Assembly (NCBI GenBank): GCA_905221605.1
Contig: CAJNDS010002801.1
Coordinates: 715,118-779,117, forward strand
DNA length: 64,000 bases
Direction of reading: 5' to 3'
From: Symbiodinium natans
Lineage: Eukaryota > Sar > Dinophyceae > Suessiales > Symbiodiniaceae
This document shows, piece after piece, positions 8,616 to 17,400 of this stretch. Each line of letters opens with the position of its first letter. The first letter of the stretch is position 1. The notes below the pieces were generated by a model. That model did no database searches. It was not told the DNA's origin and saw nothing but the letters and a program-made list of their open reading frames with translations. A program made the position numbers and the translations under genes.

Positions 8616-11040
8616 ACAAGAATGTTGCATCTTGGACGAGTTCCATGGATCGGCCAATGAGTCGAGTGAAGAAAAAGGATCAGAGACTAGAGAATGGCTG
8701 GTTAAAGCAAAAAGGGCTGAGGAACAGCTATCGAAGTTTTTGGTCAAAGCAGCTCAAGTTCAGCAAATGGTACAAGAAAATACTGCGCTTGAGGCAGCAG
8801 ATGAGGTTGAGTTCCTGCAAACAAAAACAATCCCTACACAGGAAGCCATGCAAGAGCTGGAAAAGTGGAGGGAATCATTGTCGGACGAGGTGACGTCTTT
8901 GGTGAAAGAGTTGGAGGTGGTGGAACCAACAACTCAAGAAAAGCTGGACAAATTGGCGGAAGAGCCTAATGCACCGGTGATTGAGTACGTTCCCAGTCTG
9001 GTGGTGTTTACCCGGAAGCAAGGGACAGGGAGGCGACGTGCCCGTATCTGTGCATGTGGAAACTTCATTTCGTCAACGGCAGCTACAGAATATGAAGGGC
9101 CGAGGTCACTCAGTCGTCACTCGCTGTACGCTCCAGGTTTAGATTCAACTACATTCAGGTGTCAAGTGAGGCACGCAGCATATATGGTGTGGATCATCGC
9201 TGGCTTAGACATTTCCAAAGCTTTTCTGACGGCGCCGATGAATAGGGCACAAAGAGAAGGGCGTTTGGTGGTGGTGCAGCCCCCAAGGGCGGCGGTGAAA
9301 TTGGGTCTTTGCACAAAAGAGGAGCGGTGGATTGTGAGGAAGGCCTTGTACGGTTTGGCCGAAAGTCCTGCAGCATGGGTGGAGTGGCGAGACCAACGTC
9401 TTCAAGGGATGTCTTGGGTGTCAAAGGATGGACAAGCGATGAGCTTTCAGAGGTCCAATGCAGACCCAAGTCTGTTCCTTATTATGGCGCAAGAGAAGCT
9501 GGAAGGTGCAAGCAAGTTGGTAGGGACAATGGGTCTTTACGTGGATGATTTTTTGATGGCTGGGACTATGACAGTGCTCCGGGAGGCCTTGGAACAGATA
9601 AGGAAGGAGTGGAAAACTTCTGAACCCGAGTTCTGTGGTCCAGGCTGCGGTGATGGATTCCTGAAGTTTTTAGGTGTCCAAACCTGGTATCGAAATGGCA
9701 GCTTCTTTCTCAACCAGGAGGACTTTGTGAGAGATTTGCTGAACCGACGAGGGTATCAGATCGATGAAACTGGAAAAGGGAGTAACCTGCCAATGGTGAA
9801 AGAAACTCCAGGTGAAGAAGAGGAGGTGGATATTCCTTCCTTGCGAGCGGCACAAGGTGCCGTAGGGGAGTTCCTCTGGGTGGCAATCAAAACTCGACCT
9901 GATTTGGCGTTCTGCACGAGCCAGTTGTCTTTGTGGACATCCCGAAGGCCGCGATTTGTGGTTAAAAAGGCTGAGGAGGTTTTCCGATACCTTGCTGCAA
10001 CTCCAACGTTAGGCTTGACGTTCGGAGCAATCGCAACATGCGAAAAAGAAAGAAATGAGGTGTTGCGTTATGGACGAGGCGTTAAGGTGGTGGAGTCCTA
10101 CGCGGATGCCAGCTTTGCAGCAGGTGAAAACGAAAAGAGCCACTCAGGAGCGGTGGCGGTTTGGGGTGACTGTCCAGTGATGTGGGCAACACAAAGACAA
10201 TCAACGGTGGCTTTAAGTACAGCTGAAGCTGAATTACATGCGTCCATAGAGGGAGCAACGATGATTCAGTCGTGCACCCCTATAATTGCCGCTTTGGTTG
10301 GAACGGGTGAAGAATCGCTGCAAAAAGTGCTGTATACAGATTCGGTTTCAACGTGTTCGATCATTCAATATCCTGCTGGAAGCTGGAGGACAAGACACCT
10401 GAGAATTCGAGCAGCCGGTGTCAGGTCTCTGGTGGACCGTGGTTATATGGTGATAGCGCATCTTCGCGGTGAGTATATGATCGCTGACCTGTTGACTAAG
10501 TTGATGAGTGGACAGGTGTATGCAAAGCAAAAGGCACTTTGGGGTCTCCGACTGTTGGTACAAGGGACTGACTTGAAAAAAGCCTCGCTTGCAATGGCGG
10601 TCATGATGGTGGCTGCATCTCTGCAAGGGATGGCAATTGGTGGCGAAGAAGTGTCCACGGCTGGATTCTTTTGCTCAGAAGAAGGGGTGTGCAAGGTCGC
10701 CAACACGTCTACGGTGATGGTTCTGGCTCAAGGTATTGAAATGGTTGTCAACAATTCAGACCTTGTTGCATATTTGGTGGCAGCAATTATACTCTGGGAA
10801 CTGGCATGGTGCCTCTTTCGACGGCTGTATAAATGGCTGTGGGTCAAGAAAGCGGTGGTTATTCCTGCGAGTGCCACTTTGTATACAACAGTGGGTGGGA
10901 ACTGTATGCACGCAAGCAGTGACTGTGATGTTCTGCGATATTCACAGCTCAGAGCTAAGACGCTTTGTAAGCATTGCCTCAAGGATGGCTGGGTGGTGAA
11001 TGCTGAGTTCCTTGGTGAGGAACGGGCCGCTGGAACGTGA
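8476..11040 (+). CDS. Pol C-terminal part: RT, RNase H and membrane extension (element 1)
   Basis: This frame is +1 relative to the upstream one and overlaps it by 140 nt. The first ATG is at 8500, but it is probably expressed by recoding or is separated by an indel, the A7 run at 8479-8485 being the obvious candidate. Numbering from 8476: Glu-rich linker 1-200; copia RT with motif A Asp245 (LDISKAF), KALYGLAESPAAW and the YVDD box at 356-359; RNase H with D544, AEAEL about 583-587 and D622. After RNase H comes a roughly 150-aa extension with a hydrophobic stretch near 705-725, a second membrane-type segment about 763-789 containing ILWELAWCL, and a Cys/His motif (HASSDC...CKHC) near the C-terminus. 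This tail is not part of normal copia Pol. Confidence 0.9.
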   Translation: MKKRKWLKMTLKETSLDEIAEEVDYAVFEAHQWALEEHLSIRRLIAEQECCILDEFHGSANESSEEKGSETREWLVKAKRAEEQLSKFLVKAAQVQQMVQENTALEAADEVEFLQTKTIPTQEAMQELEKWRESLSDEVTSLVKELEVVEPTTQEKLDKLAEEPNAPVIEYVPSLVVFTRKQGTGRRRARICACGNFISSTAATEYEGPRSLSRHSLYAPGLDSTTFRCQVRHAAYMVWIIAGLDISKAFLTAPMNRAQREGRLVVVQPPRAAVKLGLCTKEERWIVRKALYGLAESPAAWVEWRDQRLQGMSWVSKDGQAMSFQRSNADPSLFLIMAQEKLEGASKLVGTMGLYVDDFLMAGTMTVLREALEQIRKEWKTSEPEFCGPGCGDGFLKFLGVQTWYRNGSFFLNQEDFVRDLLNRRGYQIDETGKGSNLPMVKETPGEEEEVDIPSLRAAQGAVGEFLWVAIKTRPDLAFCTSQLSLWTSRRPRFVVKKAEEVFRYLAATPTLGLTFGAIATCEKERNEVLRYGRGVKVVESYADASFAAGENEKSHSGAVAVWGDCPVMWATQRQSTVALSTAEAELHASIEGATMIQSCTPIIAALVGTGEESLQKVLYTDSVSTCSIIQYPAGSWRTRHLRIRAAGVRSLVDRGYMVIAHLRGEYMIADLLTKLMSGQVYAKQKALWGLRLLVQGTDLKKASLAMAVMMVAASLQGMAIGGEEVSTAGFFCSEEGVCKVANTSTVMVLAQGIEMVVNNSDLVAYLVAAIILWELAWCLFRRLYKWLWVKKAVVIPASATLYTTVGGNCMHASSDCDVLRYSQLRAKTLCKHCLKDGWVVNAEFLGEERAAGT

Positions 11041-11196
11041 ATTTTCCAAGTGCGAGGTGAAGAAATCCTCAATGGTAAAGGATTCAGCCAATGAGCTGAA
11101 GGTTCGTCCTGGAAGACGTTAAACCACAATGTGCATTTCAAGCAGCTGGCTGCTGCCTAAATGGCGGTTTTTGGCCAAAGATTTGCACCTCCAATG

Positions 11197-11225
11197 TGTC
11201 CTAGGAAATCCTAGGACAGGGGGAG
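11197..11225 (+). other. hairpin plus polypurine tract at 3' LTR border (element 1)
   Basis: TGTCCTAGGA, spacer AA, TCCTAGGACA form a perfect 10-bp inverted repeat (11197-11218). GGGGGAG (11219-11225) follows immediately and abuts the 3' LTR. The purine run is the expected plus-strand DNA primer site. The hairpin is extra, and analogues occur in the other two elements. Confidence 0.85.
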
Positions 11226-11454
11226 TGCGGAGCTGCAATTGGTATTGTAGAAAGGAGTTGGTATTGGAAGTTGAAGGGTCAATGAACCCGGTAATCTTTG
11301 GCTCAAGCCATGACCAAAGCGGTCAAAGGTTTCGTAAAAAGTGTGCCCTTGGTTTGGGGTCTTGTTGTTCGGTTGTTGGTTGTTCCAGGGGAATCAAGGG
11401 CTTCTGTTGGGGTTGACTGTTTTGTTCCCTGTCCTCCTTCGGTTGCCCCCCGTA
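11226..11454 (+). repeat. 3' LTR of element 1
   Basis: Copy of 1527-1755 with a single C-to-T difference at 11422. Immediately followed by the target duplication TAGGC and then TTTAGGG repeats. Confidence 0.95.
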
Positions 11455-11525
11455 TAGGCTTTAGGGTTTAGGGTTTAGGGTTGAGGGTTTAGGGTTTAGG
11501 GTTTAAGGTTTAGGGTTGCTAACTA

Positions 11526-11597
11526 AGCCCGACTGGTATCTGTTCCTTTGCGCCCCGTCATGAGCTTCCGAAGAAAGTTGGCCCAAGAGCGCGCAAG
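11526..11597 (-). CDS. putative exon, unknown protein
   Basis: Minus-strand peptide LARSWANFLRKLMTGRK ending GTDTSRA before TAG. It is hydrophobic/basic and amphipathic. It lies 70 bp from the right end of element 1 and is the nearest exon candidate on this side of the insertion. Confidence 0.45.
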
Positions 11598-11710
11598 CCC
11601 TAAACCCTAAAATCCAGAAACGCTATAACCTAAAGCCCGAAACCCTGAACCCTCAACCCCTAAACCCGAGAACCCTACAACCCTAAACCGCAGCGTGACA
11701 GTGTCTAGAC

Positions 11711-11797
11711 CCCTTCCGATCCCTCTGGGGCTTCGGCGATGCGCTCCCTGAACCAGGTCGATGGGTTCAGGTCCTGAAGAAGCCACCCGAAGAAAGG
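11711..11797 (-). CDS. putative exon, unknown protein
   Basis: Minus-strand peptide FGWLLQDLNPSTWFRERI followed by AEAPEGSEG. A donor-like GTCTAG follows directly. Two Trp in a short amphipathic segment are unlikely to come from repeat sequence. Confidence 0.5.
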
Positions 11798-11854
11798 TTT
11801 AGGGTTTAGGGTTTCGGGTTCAGGTTTTGGGCTTATGGACACAAGGAACAGCTA

Positions 11855-11947
11855 TAAGTGATTTGCAACAATCGATTCTTTGAACGACACAACAGCCTCA
11901 TGGTCCAACCACGACACAAAGGCAAGCAACGGGAAGTTGCCCCAAAC
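11855..11947 (-). CDS. putative exon, unknown protein
   Basis: Minus-strand peptide VWGNFPLLAFVSWLDHEA continuing VVSFKESIVANHL to a TAG. The mix of hydrophobic core and charged residues looks like a folded-domain fragment. A GC after TATA could be a GC donor if the stop is not used. Confidence 0.5.
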
Positions 11948-12108
11948 CACCTTAGCTATCCCTAATCCCTAATCCCTAAACCCTAAACCCTAAATCCTAA
12001 ACATCCCTAAACCCTAAACCCTAAACCCTGACATAACCTACTAAGCCCTAAAAGCGAGCAACCAGAATGCGCCTACTAGCCCAAGAACCCTGAAGCGCAG
12101 CTAATACC

Positions 12109-12205
12109 TAAACCCTAAACCCTAAACCCTAAACCCTAAACCCTAAACCCTAAACCCTAAACCCTAAACCCTAAACCCTAAACCCTAAACCCTAAACCCT
12201 AAACC
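12109..12205 (+). repeat. CCCTAAA tandem array
   Basis: About 14 near-perfect copies of the plant-type telomeric heptamer, oriented CCCTAAA on the plus strand. It directly precedes an exon-like island, and an oppositely oriented TTTAGGG array follows that island. Confidence 0.95.
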
Positions 12206-12215
12206 CGAAGTGGAC

Positions 12216-12306
12216 CTGTTCGGAGGCGCAAGGGGGTCAACATGAGAATGCCGCATCCACTTCGGCTCTACGCTCTGAGGGGGGTTCGGCGGTTGGGCTC
12301 TGCGGG
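12216..12306 (-). CDS. putative exon with acceptor and donor-like borders
   Basis: The minus strand has CTTCAG before the island and GTCCAC after it. The frame between reads ARRAQPPNPPQ then SVEPKWMRHSHVDPLAPP. It is flanked by CCCTAAA on one side and TTTAGGG on the other, so each adjoining intron starts with telomere-like repeat. Confidence 0.5.
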
Positions 12307-12440
12307 CTGAAGAATTTCGGGTGGAGGGCTTAGGGTTTAGGATTTAGGGTTTAGGGTTTAGGGTTTAGGGTTTAGGGTTTAGGGTTTAGGGTTTAGGATT
12401 TAGGGTTGAGGGTTGAGGGTTGAACCCTAAACCCGAAACC

Positions 12441-12556
12441 CTATCGCTCTCTTTCTCTCTTGAACGAACCTATGGAAGCCTCGGCAGTTCAAGCCCTGCC
12501 GGTCCTCGATCCGCATTGTCTTTTTGTGGTCAAGGACCTTTCGAGATGGTAGGTCG
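12441..12556 (-). CDS. putative exon, basic helical peptide
   Basis: Minus-strand peptide RKVLDHKKTMRIEDRQGL followed by NCRGFHRFVQERKRAIG. Lys/Arg/Glu-rich and more protein-like than the Ser/Gly-rich antisense frame. The intervening sequence to the previous island is a TTTAGGG...CCCTAAA inverted pair. Confidence 0.5.
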
Positions 12557-12612
12557 GCAAGTTAACCCTAAACCCCAAACCCTAAGCCCGCACACACTAA
12601 TTGTGCCCCGCT

Positions 12613-12693
12613 TCAGGTTTCGGGGACCCGGGAAAAAGGAGTGTGGTCGCTGAGGATTTTGGAGCCTTCGGGGCGGGGAACCAAGACGTCAGT
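12613..12693 (-). CDS. putative exon, unknown protein
   Basis: Minus-strand peptide VLVPRPEGSKILSDHTPF ending SRVPET before a stop. It lies at the edge of the AT-rich segment, which would be intron. Confidence 0.4.
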   Translation of the reverse strand, partial: TDVLVPRPEGSKILSDHTPFSRVPET

Positions 12694-13030
12694 ATAATAA
12701 GAATGATTATGAAAATTAGTACTTGATAGAACGTCCGTATAATAACAGCTATTAGCAATATATGTATATATGTATATACATATATATATATATACTTGAG
12801 TATAATAATCATATAAGAACAAAATAAAACCGTACAATAGTGGTATACTCATCGCGTAACAGTACAATACTGACATAATGATGGTACAATCTAAGAATAT
12901 GATACTACAATGCTGAGATGTATTCATGCAATCATGTAATAATGTCATGATGTCATAATGCCAATGTAGTACTGTCATAATGTCAGAATGTAATCATGAA
13001 ATTGTAAATATACAATAATGCACTAGTATA
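12694..13030. repeat. AT-rich degenerate repeat segment
   Basis: Runs of TATATG/TATATA (about 12760-12795) give way to loosely repeated ATAATGTCAT/GTACAAT words. Base composition contrasts sharply with the GC-rich islands. No plausible coding frame. Confidence 0.7.
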
Positions 13031-13136
13031 ACTGCGAACCTCGAGAGCCTCTTCAAGCACGGACCAAAGCTACTGCTTGCCGAACCACCCAAAATATTAG
13101 GAATCATGCTCCCCAGAACTGTCCTTGTAAGGAAGA

Positions 13137-13502
13137 ATGTGGGGAGAGCGATTTGTCAGCAACTGCATCAAGGGGCAGGAGGAGGAGATCTATACTGCAG
13201 CCACGAAAAGATTCCAAAATCAGTGGGAGGCATTCTCGCTTGCAGAGCAGCAGGAGATGCATGAAGAACTTGTGTGCTTTCAAAGCGCTTTGAGCACTCT
13301 GTCCAGCTGCTGCTCGCGACATGCGCGGGATGTTTTCTGCGAGATGATGGACGAAGCGTCAGTTCAGTGGTTTGAACGGCACAAGGATGTGTTCGTCCAG
13401 CCACCTATGCCCTACCCCGGATTGCAGGACAGCAGTGTGTGTCGAGATGAGGCAATGTCCCGGCTTGCTTTGCGCAGGCTTGATTTGTACAGTGGAAAGT
13501 AG
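13137..13502 (+). CDS. hypothetical protein or long exon
   Basis: A 121-aa frame from an ATG preceded by in-frame TAA. The sequence is acidic and well mixed (QEEEIYTAATKRFQNQWE, then EMMDEASVQWFERHKDVF), with no telomere-repeat residues. It is by far the longest non-transposon frame of this quality in the left half and lies on the strand opposite to the flanking exon islands. Its end (GAAA followed by GTAGAC) could be a donor, and GTAAG before the ATG could be an acceptor AG, so it may be an internal exon. No domain recognised. Confidence 0.5.
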   Translation: MWGERFVSNCIKGQEEEIYTAATKRFQNQWEAFSLAEQQEMHEELVCFQSALSTLSSCCSRHARDVFCEMMDEASVQWFERHKDVFVQPPMPYPGLQDSSVCRDEAMSRLALRRLDLYSGK

Positions 13503-13818
13503 ACTCCCGCAGTTTGCCATTTAGCTGATTTTCTCGCCGGTTCCAAAGGACATCCACAAAAAAGCAGCGCGCGCGCGCACCCTGTGGCTGCAACTCACTA
13601 GCTTCTATCTGCCCTTTGCGCCTGTCCGAACAGGACTTGCTCTTTTTTGCAGATGTCTTCGGCAGGACAGCTGTAGTAGTGGAAGCCTAAGCTCAACCCT
13701 AAACCCAAAGCCCCAAAGCCTAAAGCCTAAAGCTTAAACCCTAAACCCTAAACCCTAGACCCTAAACCCTAAACCCTAAACCCTAGACTTAACTTTAGAG
13801 CCGCCAAGCAATAGAATC

Positions 13819-13908
13819 CCGAGTTAGGGCGTCGCTGTCAGACGAGGCCGGCGCCCACTCGCTGATGATCTTCTGGCACTCCCCCTTCGGCTGCCAGACA
13901 TACCTGTT
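13819..13908 (-). CDS. putative exon, unknown protein
   Basis: Minus-strand peptide NRY then VWQPKGECQKIISEWAPA and SSDSDALTR. Balanced composition with two Trp. The bases between the repeats contain no heptamer-derived residues. Confidence 0.5.
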
Positions 13909-14025
13909 CTAGGGATTTAAGAGAAGGGCTTGAGGGTGTAGATACATATATATATATACATAGCATAATCATAAAAAGCCGAAATAGCCTATGCAGCCAC
14001 ACAGACCCCAGATCCAACTCCTAAC

Positions 14026-14104
14026 CGCAAGATGGGAGCCCGCACCGGACTTCGTCGAAGCCCTCGTCATCGGCCGGGATGCTGTAGTCCGCAAAGCACT
14101 TCGC
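14026..14104 (-). CDS. putative exon with acceptor and donor-like borders
   Basis: Acceptor-like CACTAG and donor-like GTTAGG bracket a minus-strand frame reading AK then CFADYSIPADDEGFDEVR and CGLPSC. The acidic PADDEGFDE segment argues for real coding sequence. Confidence 0.5.
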
Positions 14105-15273
14105 CTAGTGCTAGGATGGCCCTTATGTAACACCCTCTGAGAAATCTTCCTGAACATGATCCTCTTAAACCCAATAAGGGAGAAAATATAGTCCCAAGGG
14201 CCTATCCATTCAGAGTTTGAGAATTGGGGGCTGAAAAGGGCTTTGGCCTCTCTTTTCAGGGAAGGGTGGTTGAGGTGGGCGAGATTCCTAGATTCCAAGA
14301 AAATTGCCCCAGAACCCAAAACCCCCTAACTCGGTTTAGGGTTGGGTCCCTAACCCCTAAACCCTAAACCCTAAACCCAGGGCGCCAAAGCGTGCAGCTA
14401 CAACGCGCGCACGGCCCTGACAAAAAAAAAACCTAAACCCTAAACCCTAACCCTATACCCTAAACCCTGAACCCTAAACCCTAAGCCCTAAACTGAAGGG
14501 CATCTCCAAGTACGGCCCAGCGATGGGCCCGGATCGCAGTGCCCGTCAGAAGACTCCGGGGTTCCGCGCGAGCGTGCTTGACGACAGATCCGGGGGCTCC
14601 AGGGTGCGGAACCTGGTGTTTCGGGTTTAGGGTTTAGGGTTTAGGGTTTGGGTTTAGGGTTTAGGGTTTCGGGGTTTAGGGGTTTACGGGTTGGAGTTTG
14701 GGGGTTTTTGGTTTAGGGTTGCGATTTTCGGTTCCCGTTCTTATTTCCTCGAAGTCTTGTGTAGCTGGTTTGTGTTTTCGGGGTGGCCCTAAACCTTCAC
14801 TCAGCAAAGACCCTAGAACCTAAACCGCAGGCTCAGAAGCCAGAGGATCCAACCTCGTGGGCTCACGGTTCATAGTTTGCTGGCTTCGGAGGGTTTTAGG
14901 GATTTTTGGGGTCTGAAGATTGGGGGGGAGGGGGAAGGGGTGCCTTTTGAGAATTCCTAAACCCTAAACCCTAAACCCTAAACCCGAAACCCGAAACCCT
15001 AAACCCGAAACCCGAAACCCTGACCCGACTTCAGGGTGCTGGGATTTGGACTTGGGGCTGACGGGCTGCATGTCGACCCTTGGGAGGATCTGGAAGGTCG
15101 AGAGAATTTTAGCTACCTGTGCTACTATTGGCAGGGGGTAGAACCCTAAACCCGAAAACCCTTAACTCTAAACCCTAAACCCTAAACCCGAAAACACTAC
15201 AGTAAACTCTAAGCCCTGAACCCTTTAAACCCTGTACGACTACTGGCGAGGGTGAACCTCCTAAACCCTCCAC

Positions 15274-15413
15274 TTCCCAGGCGTCCGGGAAGATTCAGCT
15301 GGGGCGTTGGCCACTTGGCCTTCTCTTCTTCTGTCAGCTCGACCTTCTCCTGGTCTCTTGAGGGATACGAGAGGGGGACCCACTGTACTCCTACCGACCT
15401 ATGGAACTCCAAT
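15274..15413 (-). CDS. putative exon with acceptor and donor-like borders
   Basis: About 140 nt on the minus strand between an acceptor-like AACATCAG and donor-like GTGGAG. It reads LEFHRSVGVQWVPLSYPS then DQEKVELTEEEKAKWPTP and QLNLPGRLG. The Glu/Lys-rich centre is clearly protein-like. A GTACGT just upstream on this strand could be the donor of the preceding exon, leaving an intron of only about 35 nt. Confidence 0.55.
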
Positions 15414-15505
15414 CTGATGTTGTTTTATGCCTCACATAATCCCAACGTACCTGAGAAGCAAATTAGCGCCTGAACCCTAAACCCTTACATCTCCAAAACC
15501 AAACC

Positions 15506-15622
15506 CAAACTGCCAACACTCTAAAGGCTATGGCAAGTACATATCTCCCGTGCACCTTCCCTCCTTTGATCCCAGAAGCCTGAACCCACACAACCCCATA
15601 GACCCTGCTCTTGAAGCCTAAG
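15506..15622 (-). CDS. putative exon, unknown protein
   Basis: Minus-strand peptide SRVYGVVWVQA then SGIKGGKVHGRYVLAIAF and RVLAVWV, with alternating hydrophobic and basic residues as in a beta-rich fragment. Borders not resolved. Confidence 0.4.
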
Positions 15623-15845
15623 CCCTCATCATAAACCCTAAGCCCTGGAGTTTCGGGTTTGGGGTTTTTGGGGTATGGGGCTTAAGGGAAACCTGAAGCC
15701 TGATCGTGGTAGGAGGCCTACTGTAGGCCCACTATAGGCCCGAAGACCCAAACTCTCCACCCTAAACCCGACACTTCAGGTTTTTAGGGTTTAGGGCTTA
15801 GAGTCAACCTGGTCATTGTAGGGCCACACTCAACACTGGCCCTAA

Positions 15846-15935
15846 ATCCCGAAACACAAGCCAGCACCTTCTGGCTTGTTTGCCCTGCATACTCGACGAA
15901 AAACTCGCACTTCCCACGCCTGTGTGCGGCCTAAA
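15846..15935 (-). CDS. putative exon, unknown protein
   Basis: Minus-strand frame reads AHRRG then KCEFFVEYAGQTSQKVLA and CVSGF. A second minus frame is also open, so the phase is not certain. Confidence 0.4.
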
Positions 15936-16356
15936 CCGCCCCTAACCCCCCCACCCCCCACCCCCCGGCCGGAACCCGACAACCCCTCTAAACCCTAAAG
16001 CCCCCAAACCCAAAACACCCCCAAATCAACACAAAAAGCTAAGCTCTCCGAACGCCCCCCGCCCCCCCCCCCCCCCAAAAAAAAAAAACTAAACCCTAAA
16101 TCCCCAAGCGTAAACCCCCTAAGTGTCCCCAGATCGCACCCTCCTCCTAAAACCCCAAAAATCGTAAACAACTAAAAGCCCCTCAACCCCAAAACCCCAA
16201 GCCCTAAATCCCTGAAAAACAAAAGCCCTAAACCCCTCAAAAACTAAAACCCCTCGACCTTCCAACCCCAAACCCTAGCCCTAAACCCTAAACCCTCAAC
16301 CCTAAAACTCCCAAGCCCTAAACCCTCAACCCTGAAACCCCCAAGCCCTACAGTAC

Positions 16357-16463
16357 CTTCAGATCCTCCCGAGTCGCCTCCTCCTCCTCCTCGGCCTTCA
16401 CCTCGGCTTTCACCTCGGCCTTCGCCTCGTCCTTCGCCTCGGTGGCCTCTCCCTCCTCGAGGT
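16357..16463 (-). CDS. putative exon, acidic Lys/Glu/Ala-rich
   Basis: The minus strand reads LEEGEATEAKDEAKAEVK then AEVKAEEEEEATREDLK and runs directly into GTACTG (donor-like). The biased Glu/Ala/Lys composition in one frame, with GAG/GAG-AAG codons, is typical of a disordered or coiled-coil segment. It shares this composition with the candidate at 17131-17248, so both may belong to one protein. Confidence 0.6.
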
Positions 16464-16464
16464 T

Positions 16465-16680
16465 CAGGGTTTAGGGTTTAGGGTTTAGGGTTTAGGGTTT
16501 AGGGTTTAGGGTTTAGGGTTTAGGGTTGAGGGGGTGGGGGGTAGGGTTCAGGGTTTAGGGGGGGTTGGGGGGGTTTAGGGGGTTTGGGGGGTTTAGGGGT
16601 TTAGGGGTTTGGGGGCTTAGGGGTTTAGGAGTTTAGGGGTTTAGGGGTTTAGGGATTCAGGGGTTTAGGGTTTAGGGCTT
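16465..16680 (+). repeat. TTTAGGG and degenerate G-rich array
   Basis: Eight clean TTTAGGG copies followed by TTTAGGGG/TTTGGGG variants, immediately downstream of the acidic exon island. Confidence 0.9.
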
Positions 16681-17130
16681 TGTTCCCTAACTTCTCAGAC
16701 CTTAAGGCGTTAGGGGGAGCTTAGGGGCTTAGAGTCAAAGGGTTTAGGGGGTTTACCGGGTTCAGGTGTTAGGGTTTAGGGTTTAGGGACCCTTAACCCT
16801 TAACCCTTAAACTCTTAACCCTAAGGATTTTCGGGCTTAGGGCCTTCAGGTTTCAAGGAACCCGGAAGACGCCGAAAACAAAGAAAAGAAAACTAGGATT
16901 TCGTCAGGTCCCCCCCACCCCACCCATGATAAAAGCGAAAGCTAAAAGCACATCAACATAAAAGAAGCTCTTTGGTTGAGCTGATTGTTGCCTAGGGCTT
17001 CTTAAGCTAATCCTAGTACACCCGCCCTGAACTCCTTAAAGCAAATTTTACGGTTTAAGGGCTTAGGGTTTAGGGTTTCGGGGTTTAGGGTTTGGGGGTT
17101 TAGGGTTTGGGGGTGTAGGGCTTCGGGGTT

Positions 17131-17248
17131 CAGAGGGGCCTCCTTGGCCTCCTCCTGCGCCTCCTCTTTGGCCTCCTCCTTGGCGTCGGATTCCGCCGCC
17201 GCTGGCTCTGGCGCACCTCCAGCGCGGTTCTCAAGGGCCCCAGCTTGA
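17131..17248 (-). CDS. putative exon, acidic Lys/Glu/Ala-rich
   Basis: Minus-strand frame reads ENRAGGAPEPAAAES then DAKEEAKEEAQEEAKEAP. The periodic KEEA spacing suggests a coiled coil or charged linker. Same style as 16357-16463. Confidence 0.55.
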
Positions 17249-17254
17249 GAGTTC

Positions 17255-17400
17255 AGGGTTTAGGGTTTAGGGTTTAGGGTTTAGGGTTTAGGGTTTAGGG
17301 TTTAGGGTGTAGGGTGTAGGGTGTAGGGTGTAGGGTGTAGGGTTAGGGTTTAGGGTTTAGGGTATAGGGTTTAGGGTTTAGGAGTTTAGGGCCCTTTAAG
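17255..17400 (+). repeat. TTTAGGG/TGTAGGG array
   Basis: TTTAGGG copies with a block of five TGTAGGG variants in tandem (about 17306-17340), showing local amplification of a point-mutated unit. A similar TGTAGGG block recurs at 49.1 kb. Confidence 0.9.

Larger units (their letters stand above)
1527..11454 (+). mobile_element. Ty1/copia-class LTR retrotransposon, element 1
   Basis: The element is 9,928 bp with 229-bp LTRs differing at one base (C at 1723, T at 11422). The 5-bp target duplication TAGGC is at 1522-1526 and 11455-11459, inside TTTAGGG-type repeat. Integrase precedes reverse transcriptase, the copia order. Two overlapping frames encode the polyprotein, and the second is in the +1 frame. 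The LTR termini are TG...TA rather than TG...CA; the target duplication fixes these borders. The near-identical LTRs indicate a young insertion. Minus-strand exon-like islands on both sides suggest the element lies in an intron. Confidence 0.95.
11460..13136. other. telomere-like repeats, minus-strand exon-like islands, AT-rich segment
   Basis: Repeat blocks include CCCTAAA x14 (12109-12205) and TTTAGGG (about 12328-12420). Six minus-strand islands with protein-like translations fall between them. About 12694-13030 is AT-rich degenerate sequence with TATATG runs and ATAATGTCAT-like motifs and shows no coding signal. Confidence 0.75.

Noticed and set aside
13969-14319. 116-aa minus frame
   Set aside because: It runs through repeat-like and unique sequence in one phase, but the better-supported exon (14026-14104) uses another phase with splice-like borders.
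15041-15137. Exon-like island near 15.1 kb
   Set aside because: Plus and minus strands both give convincing peptides, so strand cannot be decided from sequence alone.
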